Assembly (NCBI GenBank): GCA_028283985.1
Contig: JANQSQ010000473.1
Span: 1 to 9,307 of the forward strand
Direction: 5' to 3'
Length of the DNA: 9,307 nt
Origin: Rhodothermales bacterium
GTDB taxonomy: Bacteria > Bacteroidota > Rhodothermia > Rhodothermales > VXPQ01
In this document: piece after piece, positions 1-7,250 of the stretch
How positions within the stretch are numbered: the stretch's first letter is position 1
Layout of the letters: every line of letters begins with the position of its first letter
The notes under the pieces: model-generated
What the model saw: the letters and a program-made list of their open reading frames with translations, nothing else
Database searches by the model: none
Told to the model about the DNA's origin: nothing
Translations under genes and position numbers: made by a program

Positions 1-1469
1 TGCAGGGTTTTGCGAACCGGATGCCGCCACAGGGGAACAGCGACAACAAGCGCATAGGAAATCAATAGCAGAAAAATAAGAAACCAGGGGTGCAGGAGAT
101 TGGAAAGATGATTTTGGAGGAGGAAGGTAACGAGTCCTCCGCCGATTCCGGCGAAGAAGAGGAATAGGGTAGGCAGGCCGATAAGCTCTCCCCAACGGAT
201 GTCGTATTCTCTATGATAGGCCCATAGGGTAATACCACTGCCGATGGGAATAGCCATTGCGTACGCAAACACAACACCGGGGCCTCCATAGTTGAGCCCA
301 AGTAAAATTCCTGAACCGAGACTCACCGCGCTTATCGCCAGATGACCCAGAATATTCCAGCGGAGACGCCCGATGCCCAGATACCCGAAGTAAGCCGGAT
401 TGGACAGGATATTCAGAAACCACCCTGTAACAAGGAAAAGGAAGCATAGCACGAATACATTCTCGTAATGGCCGATCCACAGATGGGAGATGACGGGAGC
501 AAGGCCTATAAGAAGAGGTAGGCTTACTATGACAAGAACGAGTAGAATACGGAAGGCGTTGCGATAAACAAGCTGTACGTATGTTTGATTTTTTTCATGC
601 CAATGCGCTATGGCGGGCACGATAGATTGATGTGCTATTACGATCATACCACGAAGTTGCATGGTCAACTTGTGGGCCATTTCGAAGTAATAGACCTGCC
701 CGACACCGCCAAAAACAGAAAGGAGTGATTTGGTAACGGGTTGAAATAAAAGCTGGGCTACGGAGATCACCTGAAAGTTAAACGAATAGGCGAATATTTC
801 CCGGAAGATGCTTGGATGCCACCTGAAAGGCAAGAGTGGAAGTCTCGGGATTACGGAGCGCAACATAATCCATCCAGCAACCAATGTAATACTGGTCTGT
901 AATACCTGCGCTTGCGCCAAACCCACAAAGCCAGCGCGCGGCACCAAAAGGACAGTCAGCCCAAGATATAACAGTGCAGATGCCATTACCAGGATATTAC
1001 GCAAATAGACACGCTGAGTACCGTCTATGCAGGAGTTGACGACATTGCTCAATGAAGTCAACCCAAAAGTAATGATGGCATAGGGTAGTACGGTCAATGC
1101 ATCGCCGATATATTCGGCAGGCTCTACGATCAGGTACACCAGTTTTTTAAAAACGGGATAGGAGGCCGGAAGTACGACAACAAGAATAATTCCGCAGGAG
1201 AGAATAGATGTTTCCACAACCCGTACGACAGCGCGTTCTTCTGCATGGGCGCGATACCTCGAAACGAATTTCAGCGCACCGCCACTCATCCCGAAATTTG
1301 AAACGCTGAGAGAGGTCGTCCATGCAAGCAGGAGGGCCCATACTCCTGCCAGTTCGCTGCCTATCGAATCCAGCAGGTAACGATACAAAAAGAGAAACGC
1401 TACGCCACTGACGATCACTTGCCCGAAGGACATGAGCACATTCAGAAAAATGCGTCTCTTTTCGTTCAT
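1..1469 (-). CDS. Wzx-type polysaccharide flippase, 3' end beyond window
   Basis: Integral inner-membrane protein that most likely flips undecaprenyl-diphosphate-linked repeat units to the periplasmic face. The frame is open from ATG at 1469 through the left edge, giving 489 residues with no stop, so the C-terminus is missing. Family members usually have about 400-510 residues, so little should be lost. The N-terminus fits the polysaccharide synthase/MOP flippase family: a short basic start (MNEKRR), a first membrane helix around residues 11-30, then a second helix ending in a loop with NFGMSGGALKF (58-68) and a basic VSRYR. About a dozen or more hydrophobic segments follow, including 89-105, 160-177, 306-325, 338-355, 375-392 and 462-480. 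It starts 28 nt after the polymerase stop, and only a weak purine stretch (AGGGATCGG) precedes it. It has no paired arginine/glutamate active site of an enzyme. Family is solid; the exact substrate cannot be read. Confidence 0.88.
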   Translation of the reverse strand, partial: MNEKRRIFLNVLMSFGQVIVSGVAFLFLYRYLLDSIGSELAGVWALLLAWTTSLSVSNFGMSGGALKFVSRYRAHAEERAVVRVVETSILSCGIILVVVLPASYPVFKKLVYLIVEPAEYIGDALTVLPYAIITFGLTSLSNVVNSCIDGTQRVYLRNILVMASALLYLGLTVLLVPRAGFVGLAQAQVLQTSITLVAGWIMLRSVIPRLPLLPFRWHPSIFREIFAYSFNFQVISVAQLLFQPVTKSLLSVFGGVGQVYYFEMAHKLTMQLRGMIVIAHQSIVPAIAHWHEKNQTYVQLVYRNAFRILLVLVIVSLPLLIGLAPVISHLWIGHYENVFVLCFLFLVTGWFLNILSNPAYFGYLGIGRLRWNILGHLAISAVSLGSGILLGLNYGGPGVVFAYAMAIPIGSGITLWAYHREYDIRWGELIGLPTLFLFFAGIGGGLVTFLLQNHLSNLLHPWFLIFLLLISYALVVAVPLWRHPVRKTL

Positions 1470-1497
1470 GTGTTCATCCGATCCCTGAGAGGCTGTC

Positions 1498-2937
1498 TTA
1501 AGATTGTTGTGTTTCCGCCTCCAAAAGACTGCGCCGGTATCCTCCTGAGACAAGGCCGGTCAGCATACCGAAAAGCAACGTACCGTCCATCAGGAAAAAG
1601 GGGTTCGATGTCATTGCGCCCAAGGCGAATGCGGTCAGGGCCATTGCGGAAGAAAATGTAATGATCCGGGTTAAGGGTATAGCATTGATTTGTAAAGTGC
1701 GGATCCCCTGCGTGACGATTTTGCACCATATATAAATAACCGATGAAAGACCCAGTACGCCAAACTTATACCAGAGACCCAAATAGGCATTGTGTACGAA
1801 AGGATCCTGGTCCGTACCTCCATGAACGATGTCATAAAAAATATAAGACACTCCCATACCATACCCAAGTATCGGGTTTTGAAGGATCCGATTCAGCACG
1901 GTCTTCGATTCGTGAAAGCGGTTAATCATGGAGGGATCGTTTGTGATAGCCGCAGGTATGGAAAGTAGCCGATCAGCCAATCCCAGGAAAATCAAATCGA
2001 CATAGTCGCTCAGAGAGAGGATGAGTACACACAAAAAACAACCGATACCTATACTTGACAAAATTAACAATCGTCTCTTGTACTGAGCGTCGGCAGCAAG
2101 AAACATAAGACCCACTCCGAAAAGAAAAGCCATCCAGAAAGCTCTGCTGAGCGTAAGGATCAAGCCGGATAACAAAAGGATAAAAAGCGCCGTGGAAGGT
2201 ATCAGTTTTTTTATTTTTTTGTGATAGGTGAGCAGAGCCAGTGAAATAATCGAGGAAGCCATTAAAATATTGTCATTAAAATGTACACGTCCCAGTGTAA
2301 TTTGATAGGCTAATTCTGCGTCCAGAAGAGATTGGCGATACAGGATGATATTTCGGATGGCAGCAAAAATTCCAATCCATAGCAATACGCCAACAACAAT
2401 CTTGGTTCCATTTTTATAACGGATGCAAGCCTCTTTAATAGGAAAATAAAAACCGAGCAACATCAAGGAAGTCCATTCACTGAGTAATGATCGAGAATCT
2501 CCGTTAAACAGGAAAGTAAGGGGAATATAGAGGGTTACCAAAACAAGGAAAATAAGGAAAGCTTTATCTTCCGGATGGGATAAAATCGAATCTTTAAATA
2601 TCATTGTACGAGTTACGAACCAGTGACCCAAAAAAGATAAATAGTACACCCCGTAGAATACTTCGACAAGCTGAATTCCTTCTTCGTAGTCAGAAACCAG
2701 GACAAACAGCCCAAGTACAACGGAAAGATTAATCAGCGGATGTTTGAACAAGTAAAGAAAAATTATTCCCCCCACGAACAGAGCGGGTATTATCAGAACC
2801 GTCAAAGGATTAAAAAATCGCGAGATAAATAGTATTATCAGGAGCGTGAACCCGAACCCGATATGGAGTACAAAGACCCCACTCGAACGAATCGCCTCCG
2901 GCGAGGGGTGATACCAGATTGATGGAAGCCATCTCAT
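1498..2937 (-). CDS. O-antigen ligase/polymerase-family membrane protein, probable Wzy polymerase
   Basis: Polytopic inner-membrane protein of 479 residues, probably joining lipid-linked repeat units into polymer in the periplasm. About 11-12 hydrophobic segments are visible (for example 21-39, 46-64, 70-82, 127-145, 180-195, 247-262, 266-281, 289-309, 392-406 and 425-442). The Wzy_C/O-antigen ligase signature lies in the second half: LTLSRAFWMAF (261-271) with a conserved-type Arg265, then a long loop (about 310-380) with NPILGYGMG (354-362), then VHNAYLGLWYKFGVLGL (381-397), whose His-Asn-Tyr-Leu and Gly pattern is typical. WaaL-type ligases share this domain; the flippase and chain-length neighbours favour Wzy, but sequence alone cannot settle it. 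Its ATG overlaps the upstream stop by one base (TAATG), suggesting translational coupling. The gene is clearly AT-richer than its operon partners and has an A7-T-A7 tract encoding KKIKK near residues 240-244. Confidence 0.85.
   Translation of the reverse strand: MRWLPSIWYHPSPEAIRSSGVFVLHIGFGFTLLIILFISRFFNPLTVLIIPALFVGGIIFLYLFKHPLINLSVVLGLFVLVSDYEEGIQLVEVFYGVYYLSFLGHWFVTRTMIFKDSILSHPEDKAFLIFLVLVTLYIPLTFLFNGDSRSLLSEWTSLMLLGFYFPIKEACIRYKNGTKIVVGVLLWIGIFAAIRNIILYRQSLLDAELAYQITLGRVHFNDNILMASSIISLALLTYHKKIKKLIPSTALFILLLSGLILTLSRAFWMAFLFGVGLMFLAADAQYKRRLLILSSIGIGCFLCVLILSLSDYVDLIFLGLADRLLSIPAAITNDPSMINRFHESKTVLNRILQNPILGYGMGVSYIFYDIVHGGTDQDPFVHNAYLGLWYKFGVLGLSSVIYIWCKIVTQGIRTLQINAIPLTRIITFSSAMALTAFALGAMTSNPFFLMDGTLLFGMLTGLVSGGYRRSLLEAETQQS
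2206..2220 (-). repeat. A7-T-A7 homopolymer tract in the polymerase gene
   Basis: On the coding strand two runs of seven A are split by one T. They encode Lys-Lys-Ile-Lys-Lys, at residues 240-244, on a short basic loop between two membrane segments. The reading frame is intact here. Tracts like this are prone to replication or transcription slippage, and a one-base change would truncate the protein about halfway. Whether this happens is unknown. Confidence 0.6.
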
Positions 2938-4163
2938 TATTCAGAGAACGTTCCGCTTCTGTCAGGATTTTTTGCATGTTCAATTCCCCAGGCAATTCTG
3001 GCTGCATTATCCCGCCACCATGAAAGCGCCAGTATGTATAATATTGTAAGAATGAGTGTGGATAAGCCACTTGTAAGTACGATGATCGTTCGTGGGGGAC
3101 CTGCTTTTTCTGTAGGTGGAACAGCCATGTCAAGCACCTGGACTGCATAGGAATCCTGCTCTTCCTCAAGCCGGGCTTGTTCGTATATAGGCGCCAGTAC
3201 TTCGAGAATCGTTTGTTGAATAATTCGATCCATTTCTATATTTATATATTGACGCATTACATCCGGCGCTTCGCTTTGCGGTACAGGAAGAAGATGTTCC
3301 TTGCCTTCCAGCGCATCCATATATTTGCTATTGGCCGACTCGACTATATTCCGTAATGCTTCTACCTGGGCATTGTCTTCACCGTATTGTATTCGAAGCA
3401 CTTCATGTTGGATTTCTGCTTCCAAGGCGCTGGCCCGTAATGCAGCTATCTGTTCAAAGAAATTTTCAATTTGTGCAGGAAGATCATACACCCCGTGATC
3501 TCGCTGGAATTTCTCATTTGTATCGAGAATAGATTCCATAGTATTGTAGGCCTCCGTCATTCGGCGCTCTATGTATCTCCGATAATTGGCGGCATTTTGG
3601 GATGCGAGGCGGGCATTTGTCTCGTTAAGATACCGAACGAAGAAATTTGCAAGCGTTGCAGCACGCTCGGGATCTTTATCTGCTACAGATATTTTTAAGT
3701 ATTCAAATTCCTGATCGAGAATGGTTTGCAGATTATCCGATAGTAGTTTGATGGCTTTTTCTCGAGGAAAATTATCTTCCTCAAGTTGATATACTTGTAT
3801 AAGATCGAATGAGTCTACAGCTGCTGATAAGGCAGAACGACTATGAATGATACCTCTATATCGAACATAATCACCGCCTGCGCCACCCAGTAATGAGCTA
3901 ACGCCCCCTGACAGATTGCTGAGGAGTGCGCTTGCAGCACTGCCTCCTTCAGGCAGAAGCACGGTCGAAGAAGCTCGGTAGTAGTTTGAAATAAGCAGGG
4001 TGATGACCGCTGTAATCACGGTCATGCAAAACGGTACGGCTATGAGTGGCCGCCGATGCCTGTACAACGTACCCAGCGTGGCCCAAAGCGTATCCTCCGC
4101 ACGCTCGCGGCGCATCTCCTCGTCGTGTTCGGTGGACACGGCTTCTTTATCCGGCGAGTGCAT
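2937..4163 (-). CDS. Wzz/PCP-family polysaccharide chain-length regulator
   Basis: Polysaccharide co-polymerase of 408 residues that probably sets polymer length and links the polymerase to the export channel. Layout from the ATG at 4163: a charged cytoplasmic N-terminus (1-39), membrane helix 1 (about 41-59), a Gly/Ser-rich stretch with paired glycines (73-97) followed by a 'YRGIIHSRSAL' segment typical of Wzz proteins, a long helical coiled-coil periplasmic region (about 192-282, rich in Glu, Ala and Arg), a GNVR-like proline segment before the membrane (about 342-358, with VPPTEKAGPP), and membrane helix 2 (about 359-381). The tail is short and lacks Walker motifs or a tyrosine cluster, so there is no fused BY-kinase. 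A TTG nine bases upstream (4172) would add three residues; ATG is preferred because neither has a ribosome site. It begins 20 nt after the export gene and its stop overlaps the polymerase start. Confidence 0.9.
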   Translation of the reverse strand: MHSPDKEAVSTEHDEEMRRERAEDTLWATLGTLYRHRRPLIAVPFCMTVITAVITLLISNYYRASSTVLLPEGGSAASALLSNLSGGVSSLLGGAGGDYVRYRGIIHSRSALSAAVDSFDLIQVYQLEEDNFPREKAIKLLSDNLQTILDQEFEYLKISVADKDPERAATLANFFVRYLNETNARLASQNAANYRRYIERRMTEAYNTMESILDTNEKFQRDHGVYDLPAQIENFFEQIAALRASALEAEIQHEVLRIQYGEDNAQVEALRNIVESANSKYMDALEGKEHLLPVPQSEAPDVMRQYINIEMDRIIQQTILEVLAPIYEQARLEEEQDSYAVQVLDMAVPPTEKAGPPRTIIVLTSGLSTLILTILYILALSWWRDNAARIAWGIEHAKNPDRSGTFSE

Positions 4164-4183
4164 GGGTTTCAAGGGGTATTTAA

Positions 4184-5968
4184 TTACCGGGTCAATAGTT
4201 GCACTATGACGATCGTCGCAACCTGTGTAGTCGCGATGACTGCCTGCCAGATGCGCCCCTGCTTTTCTATCCTGAGTCGCTCATTTTCCATCAGGAGGCG
4301 TTGTATATCTTCCGTATCGGCCAGCATGGTTTTCCTGTTCACGAAGATTTGGTCTCCCGACTCAACCGTTGCTTCGGAAGCCTTCACGTGGCGATTAGTG
4401 CCAGCCTTGATGACGTACGAAATTCCGGCGTTTTCCCCGAGCCCGCCTGCTGCATTTACATAATATTCGGGGGACATGCCGGCCCGGTGCGTGACATATC
4501 CCGGACGATTCACCTGTCCGATTACGAAGACCTGATTGTTGTCGCGGGGGACATATACCTTGTCGCCGTCCTGAAGAGGGATCGGCGGGGCGCCCTCGCC
4601 CAGGGCGACGGTCAGGTCCACCGGGACGCTGCTTTGAATCCGCAGTTCGCGCGCCAGATAGGCGCTGCCGAAGAAACCCATGTCCGCTAGTCGGGTCGAT
4701 TGCATCAGGGCCAGTGTGTCGGCCGGGATCGGATCCGGTATGCCGGAAAGCATTCCGAATCTGTTTTCGTAATCCGGTTCGGGCAGGGGCAGGCTGAAGC
4801 GTTTGAGATGCGCCGCGCGTGCAAGGGCCCCCGGACGCATTCCCCCTGCAAGCGCTACGAGATCTTGCAGGGTCGTTTCGCCGGCGAGAATGGGATAGGC
4901 GCCGGGATATTGCACCCAGCCGTCGATATCGGCGACGCCGCGCACTGTTTCTTCGGTCAGCACATGCACCTGATCCCGGGCCAGCACCTGTACGTCCTTG
5001 CCGCCGTACAGCGCGGCTACATCGTGTATTTCAGCTTCCACGGAGCCGTCATCAAGCACGCGGGTGAGCCGAACCTGCCGTGCATAACCGGGTGTTTCCT
5101 GTCCGGTAGCCAGTGCAAGGAGATCGGAAAGCGTATCGTCGGGCCGGTGGTCGTATATCCCCGGGAAAGCCACATTCCCCGATATGAAGACAGAGCCGTA
5201 ATCGGGGTCGAAGGCGGGCACGGACACGATATCCCCATCCCGCAGATACGGGTTATGTTCCGTATTGCCGGTGGCGTGATATCTCAGCAGGTCCACCGTC
5301 TTTTGTGTTCCGTCCGTATGCATGAGCAGGACATTCCGCAGGGCGGGGCGAAACGTCAGGTTTCCTGTCGGGGCCCGGGTGGTGTCCGCATAAGCCAGAC
5401 TCAGCACGCCGGCCAGACGACCCACGGGCGTGGCCAGATAGCGTCCCGGGAACGGGACCGCTCCCGAAACATGCACGTAAAATCGTCTGGGTTGCGCCAG
5501 CGCAATTTCCACACGCACATTTTCGAAGGATTCGCGGAGCGCCTGTTTCGCCCGGCTGCGCGCTTCCTGCAGAGAAAGTCCTCCTACCCGCACGGCGCCG
5601 GCTTCCGGTACGATCAGATAGCCGTCCGCCGATACGGCGGTCGGGGCAAGCAACGGTTGAGGACCGCCCACGGATATGTCGAAGAGATCGCCCGGCCCCA
5701 CGATATACTGATCCGCGTCCACCGTTCCTTCAAGAGGAATCATCTCTCCTGCACTTGAGAATCGGGTCAGTTGCTCCTGGAGCGGATTTATCTCCGGGCC
5801 CATGGTCGCCGGAGACACAGATTCGCTCCCCTGCGAATCGAATTGGGCTTGCGCCGCCGTTGGAGCGAGCAGGAACGATGCGAGGAGGATCCACGCCATA
5901 ACAGCTGCCGAAGCGTCCCGGATGGATGGATGCCTGTAAAACGGGAAAAGCAATGGTCGGCCTGTCAT
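4184..5968 (-). CDS. Wza-like polysaccharide export protein with multiple SLBB domains
   Basis: Secreted export-channel protein of 594 residues, first gene of the operon. A signal peptide is visible: a 24-residue N-region with Arg12 and Arg17, a hydrophobic core (about 24-36) and a likely cut after Ala-Gln-Ala (39-41). There is no lipobox cysteine, unlike E. coli Wza. A polysaccharide-export (PES) domain starts at YIVGPGDLFDISV (88-100) and runs to about 165. At least four SLBB-type units follow, marked by repeated 'V.(I)xGxVxxPGxY' motifs: VHVSGAVPFPGRY (165-177), VFISGNVAFPGIY (260-272), IDGWVQYPGAY (348-358) and VFVIGQVNRPGYV (480-492). The end is a charged helix (551-572) and a hydrophobic segment (573-592). 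It is longer than E. coli Wza (about 380). Met24 (5899) is a possible later start, but it would leave the signal peptide without any positive charge. Role in export is inferred from domains and neighbours. Confidence 0.9.
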   Translation of the reverse strand: MTGRPLLFPFYRHPSIRDASAAVMAWILLASFLLAPTAAQAQFDSQGSESVSPATMGPEINPLQEQLTRFSSAGEMIPLEGTVDADQYIVGPGDLFDISVGGPQPLLAPTAVSADGYLIVPEAGAVRVGGLSLQEARSRAKQALRESFENVRVEIALAQPRRFYVHVSGAVPFPGRYLATPVGRLAGVLSLAYADTTRAPTGNLTFRPALRNVLLMHTDGTQKTVDLLRYHATGNTEHNPYLRDGDIVSVPAFDPDYGSVFISGNVAFPGIYDHRPDDTLSDLLALATGQETPGYARQVRLTRVLDDGSVEAEIHDVAALYGGKDVQVLARDQVHVLTEETVRGVADIDGWVQYPGAYPILAGETTLQDLVALAGGMRPGALARAAHLKRFSLPLPEPDYENRFGMLSGIPDPIPADTLALMQSTRLADMGFFGSAYLARELRIQSSVPVDLTVALGEGAPPIPLQDGDKVYVPRDNNQVFVIGQVNRPGYVTHRAGMSPEYYVNAAGGLGENAGISYVIKAGTNRHVKASEATVESGDQIFVNRKTMLADTEDIQRLLMENERLRIEKQGRIWQAVIATTQVATIVIVQLLTR

Positions 5969-6108
5969 GCCGGATGCCGATATATCGAGAGGCGCGGGCA
6001 GCGCCTTCGGAGTATTCGGGTTATGGAAGTACGAGCGAATTTTGTAGCGATTCCGGGGTAAGCTCGACCGAAATGAATGAGAAGGCGCCGGGTAGAAGTG
6101 TACAGTGC

Positions 6109-6124
6109 GTATTTTAAAAAATAC
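6109..6124. repeat. AT-rich inverted repeat in the divergent intergenic region
   Basis: Two perfect 7-base arms, GTATTTT and AAAATAC, are separated by two A bases. It covers the candidate -10 of the operon promoter, so it could be a regulator site or simply helix-melting sequence. No known regulator can be named from it. Confidence 0.45.
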
Positions 6125-6146
6125 CTCGTTTCTTCGGGTGTTGCAA
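6118..6146 (-). promoter_or_regulatory. Candidate sigma-70-like promoter of the polysaccharide operon
   Basis: Read on the minus strand, TTGCAA (6146-6141, 4 of 6 to the -35 consensus) is followed by 17 bases and TATTTT (6123-6118, 4 of 6 to the -10 consensus). Transcription would start near 6111 and leave a leader of about 140 bases before the export gene. If the host is a Bacteroidota member its main promoters may follow another consensus (TTTG with TAnnTTTG), and I saw no good copy of that, so this is tentative. Elsewhere in the 290-base gap I see no credible gene, RNA or riboswitch. Confidence 0.35.
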
Positions 6147-6188
6147 CAGCCGGAGCGCTACGGGGTTCCCTGCGCATCGGTCCGTTTT

Positions 6189-6204
6189 TTCGAGTGCGCT
6201 CGAA
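6189..6204. repeat. Short inverted repeat upstream of ispE
   Basis: TTCGAG and CTCGAA are perfect 6-base arms around the 4-base centre TGCG. It sits about 55 bases before the ispE ATG, right after a run of T. It may be an operator or a leader hairpin for ispE. It lacks a T-run on its downstream side in either direction, so it is not an intrinsic terminator. Confidence 0.35.
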
Positions 6205-6258
6205 TGGGTAACCCGATCCACGCATTTTGCGGGGGTGTGTTTCACCATTGTTTCATGT

Positions 6259-7155
6259 ATGATGCTTCGCAAAGCCGCTCCCGCCAAGATCAATCTCGGT
6301 TTGCACGTGCTCCGCAAATGCAGCGACGGGTATCACGACATCGAAACCGTGTATCTCCGGATCGGCTGGGCGGATGAAGTTTCCGTCAGACCGCCTGCAG
6401 GCCGCGAAGAGGCGGATTCTCCGGCGTTTCCCGGCCCGCTGCATGTAATCTCTGTGGAGGACGCCGCGTCTGCCGATCGTTTGCTCCAGGTTCCGCCGGG
6501 GGCCGATAATCTGGTCTATCGCGCGGCGCGATGCCTTGATCCGGACAAGGGGGCATGTATTGAGCTCCGCAAACGTATTCCAGTGGGCGCCGGGTTGGGC
6601 GGCGGCTCGAGCGATGCAGCGACGGCGCTCCGTCTGCTGAATGATTGGTGGAGGCTGGGTCGGCCCCAGGAGGAGCTGATAGATATAGCCGCAAGCGTCG
6701 GTGCGGATGCGGCGTTCTTTGCAGCGGGAGATGGGGCAGCGTTTGGCACAGGACGCGGCGACATGCTGAAACCGCTCCTGCAGGACGGAACTCCGTACGT
6801 TTTTCCGTATCGCCTGGTGGTGGCGGTCCCGCCTGTGCAGGTCTCGACCGCCGGAGCCTATGCGCTCGTGCAGCCGAACGATCGGAATCGCCCGGATTTG
6901 TGCGAGGTTCTGTTATCCGGCGACCCGGAACGCTGGCGCGCAGAGTTGACGAACGATTTCGAAAGGGTCATACTGCCCCGGTATTCCCGCATCGCTGCCG
7001 CGAAGGCCGCGCTTGAAGAAACGGGCGCCGTATACGCTTCGCTGTCCGGTTCGGGATCGGCGGTGTACGGTGCCTTCGAGGGAGCGGCACAGGCCAGGGA
7101 GGCCGAGCATGCGCTTCGCCAGTCCGGTTGCCGAACCTGGCGGGGGCGCGCATGA
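6259..7155 (+). CDS. ispE: 4-diphosphocytidyl-2-C-methyl-D-erythritol kinase (IspE)
   Basis: Cytosolic GHMP-family kinase that phosphorylates the 2-hydroxyl of CDP-methylerythritol with ATP, the fourth step of the MEP route to IPP and DMAPP. With the ATG at 6259 it has 298 residues, close to the usual 280-300. Motif 1 is AKINLGLHV (9-17) with catalytic-type Lys10, followed by DGYHDIETVY (23-32). The GHMP ATP loop is PVGAGLGGGSSDAA (108-121). GADAAFF (148-154) carries the catalytic-type Asp150. The C-terminal glycine motif is SLSGSGSAVYG (261-271). Lys10 and Asp150 match the catalytic pair known in the E. coli enzyme (Lys10, Asp141). An in-frame GTG at 6235 would add eight residues (with two Cys) and another ATG lies at 6262; the chosen start places Lys10 as in E. 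coli. It is transcribed away from the polysaccharide operon and faces the PBP gene. Confidence 0.96.
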   Translation: MMLRKAAPAKINLGLHVLRKCSDGYHDIETVYLRIGWADEVSVRPPAGREEADSPAFPGPLHVISVEDAASADRLLQVPPGADNLVYRAARCLDPDKGACIELRKRIPVGAGLGGGSSDAATALRLLNDWWRLGRPQEELIDIAASVGADAAFFAAGDGAAFGTGRGDMLKPLLQDGTPYVFPYRLVVAVPPVQVSTAGAYALVQPNDRNRPDLCEVLLSGDPERWRAELTNDFERVILPRYSRIAAAKAALEETGAVYASLSGSGSAVYGAFEGAAQAREAEHALRQSGCRTWRGRA

Positions 7156-7200
7156 GCGACCGGTTCGACATCAGGGCGAACACGTAGCCTGATACGTTAC

Positions 7201-7236
7201 GCCTGCATAGTGTTAACAGGCCCTAAGCAGGCTTTT
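7201..7236 (+). terminator. Possible weak intrinsic terminator after ispE
   Basis: GCCTGC (7201-7206) can pair with GCAGGC (7227-7232), directly followed by TTTT. The loop is long (20 bases) and the T-run short, so strength is doubtful. Two competing pairings exist in the same stretch: GCCTG/CAGGC (7201-7205 with 7217-7221) and AACAGG/CCTGTT (7215-7220 with 7237-7242). The convergent gap is only 95 bases and must end transcription from both sides. Confidence 0.35.
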
Positions 7237-7250
7237 CCTGTTCGCGGCGC

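Noticed and set aside
1..1469. Possibility that the flippase gene is broken, because only short complete frames are found in this region.
   Set aside because: Reading the minus strand by hand from ATG 1469 gives 489 uninterrupted codons to the window edge; it is merely cut by the window.
1466..1729. Minus-strand 87-codon frame over the end of the polymerase gene, whose TGA overlaps the flippase ATG as ATGA.
   Set aside because: It is a shifted frame of the conserved polymerase C-terminus and shows no independent protein features; the ATGA overlap looks accidental.
2810..3169. Minus-strand 119-codon frame bridging the Wzz and polymerase genes.
   Set aside because: It is an alternate frame of two well-supported genes, with odd composition and no recognisable motif.
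4700..5758. Long plus-strand open frame (352 codons) antisense to the SLBB export gene.
   Set aside because: It lies wholly inside a gene with clear domains, its translation is rich in His, Arg, Gln and Cys with no domain pattern, and GC-rich codons in the real frame explain the lack of stops on the other strand.
7152..7187. Eleven-codon frame (MSDRFDIRANT) starting with an ATGA overlap at the ispE stop.
   Set aside because: Too short to support; it could be a remnant of a coupled gene but nothing in the sequence shows it.
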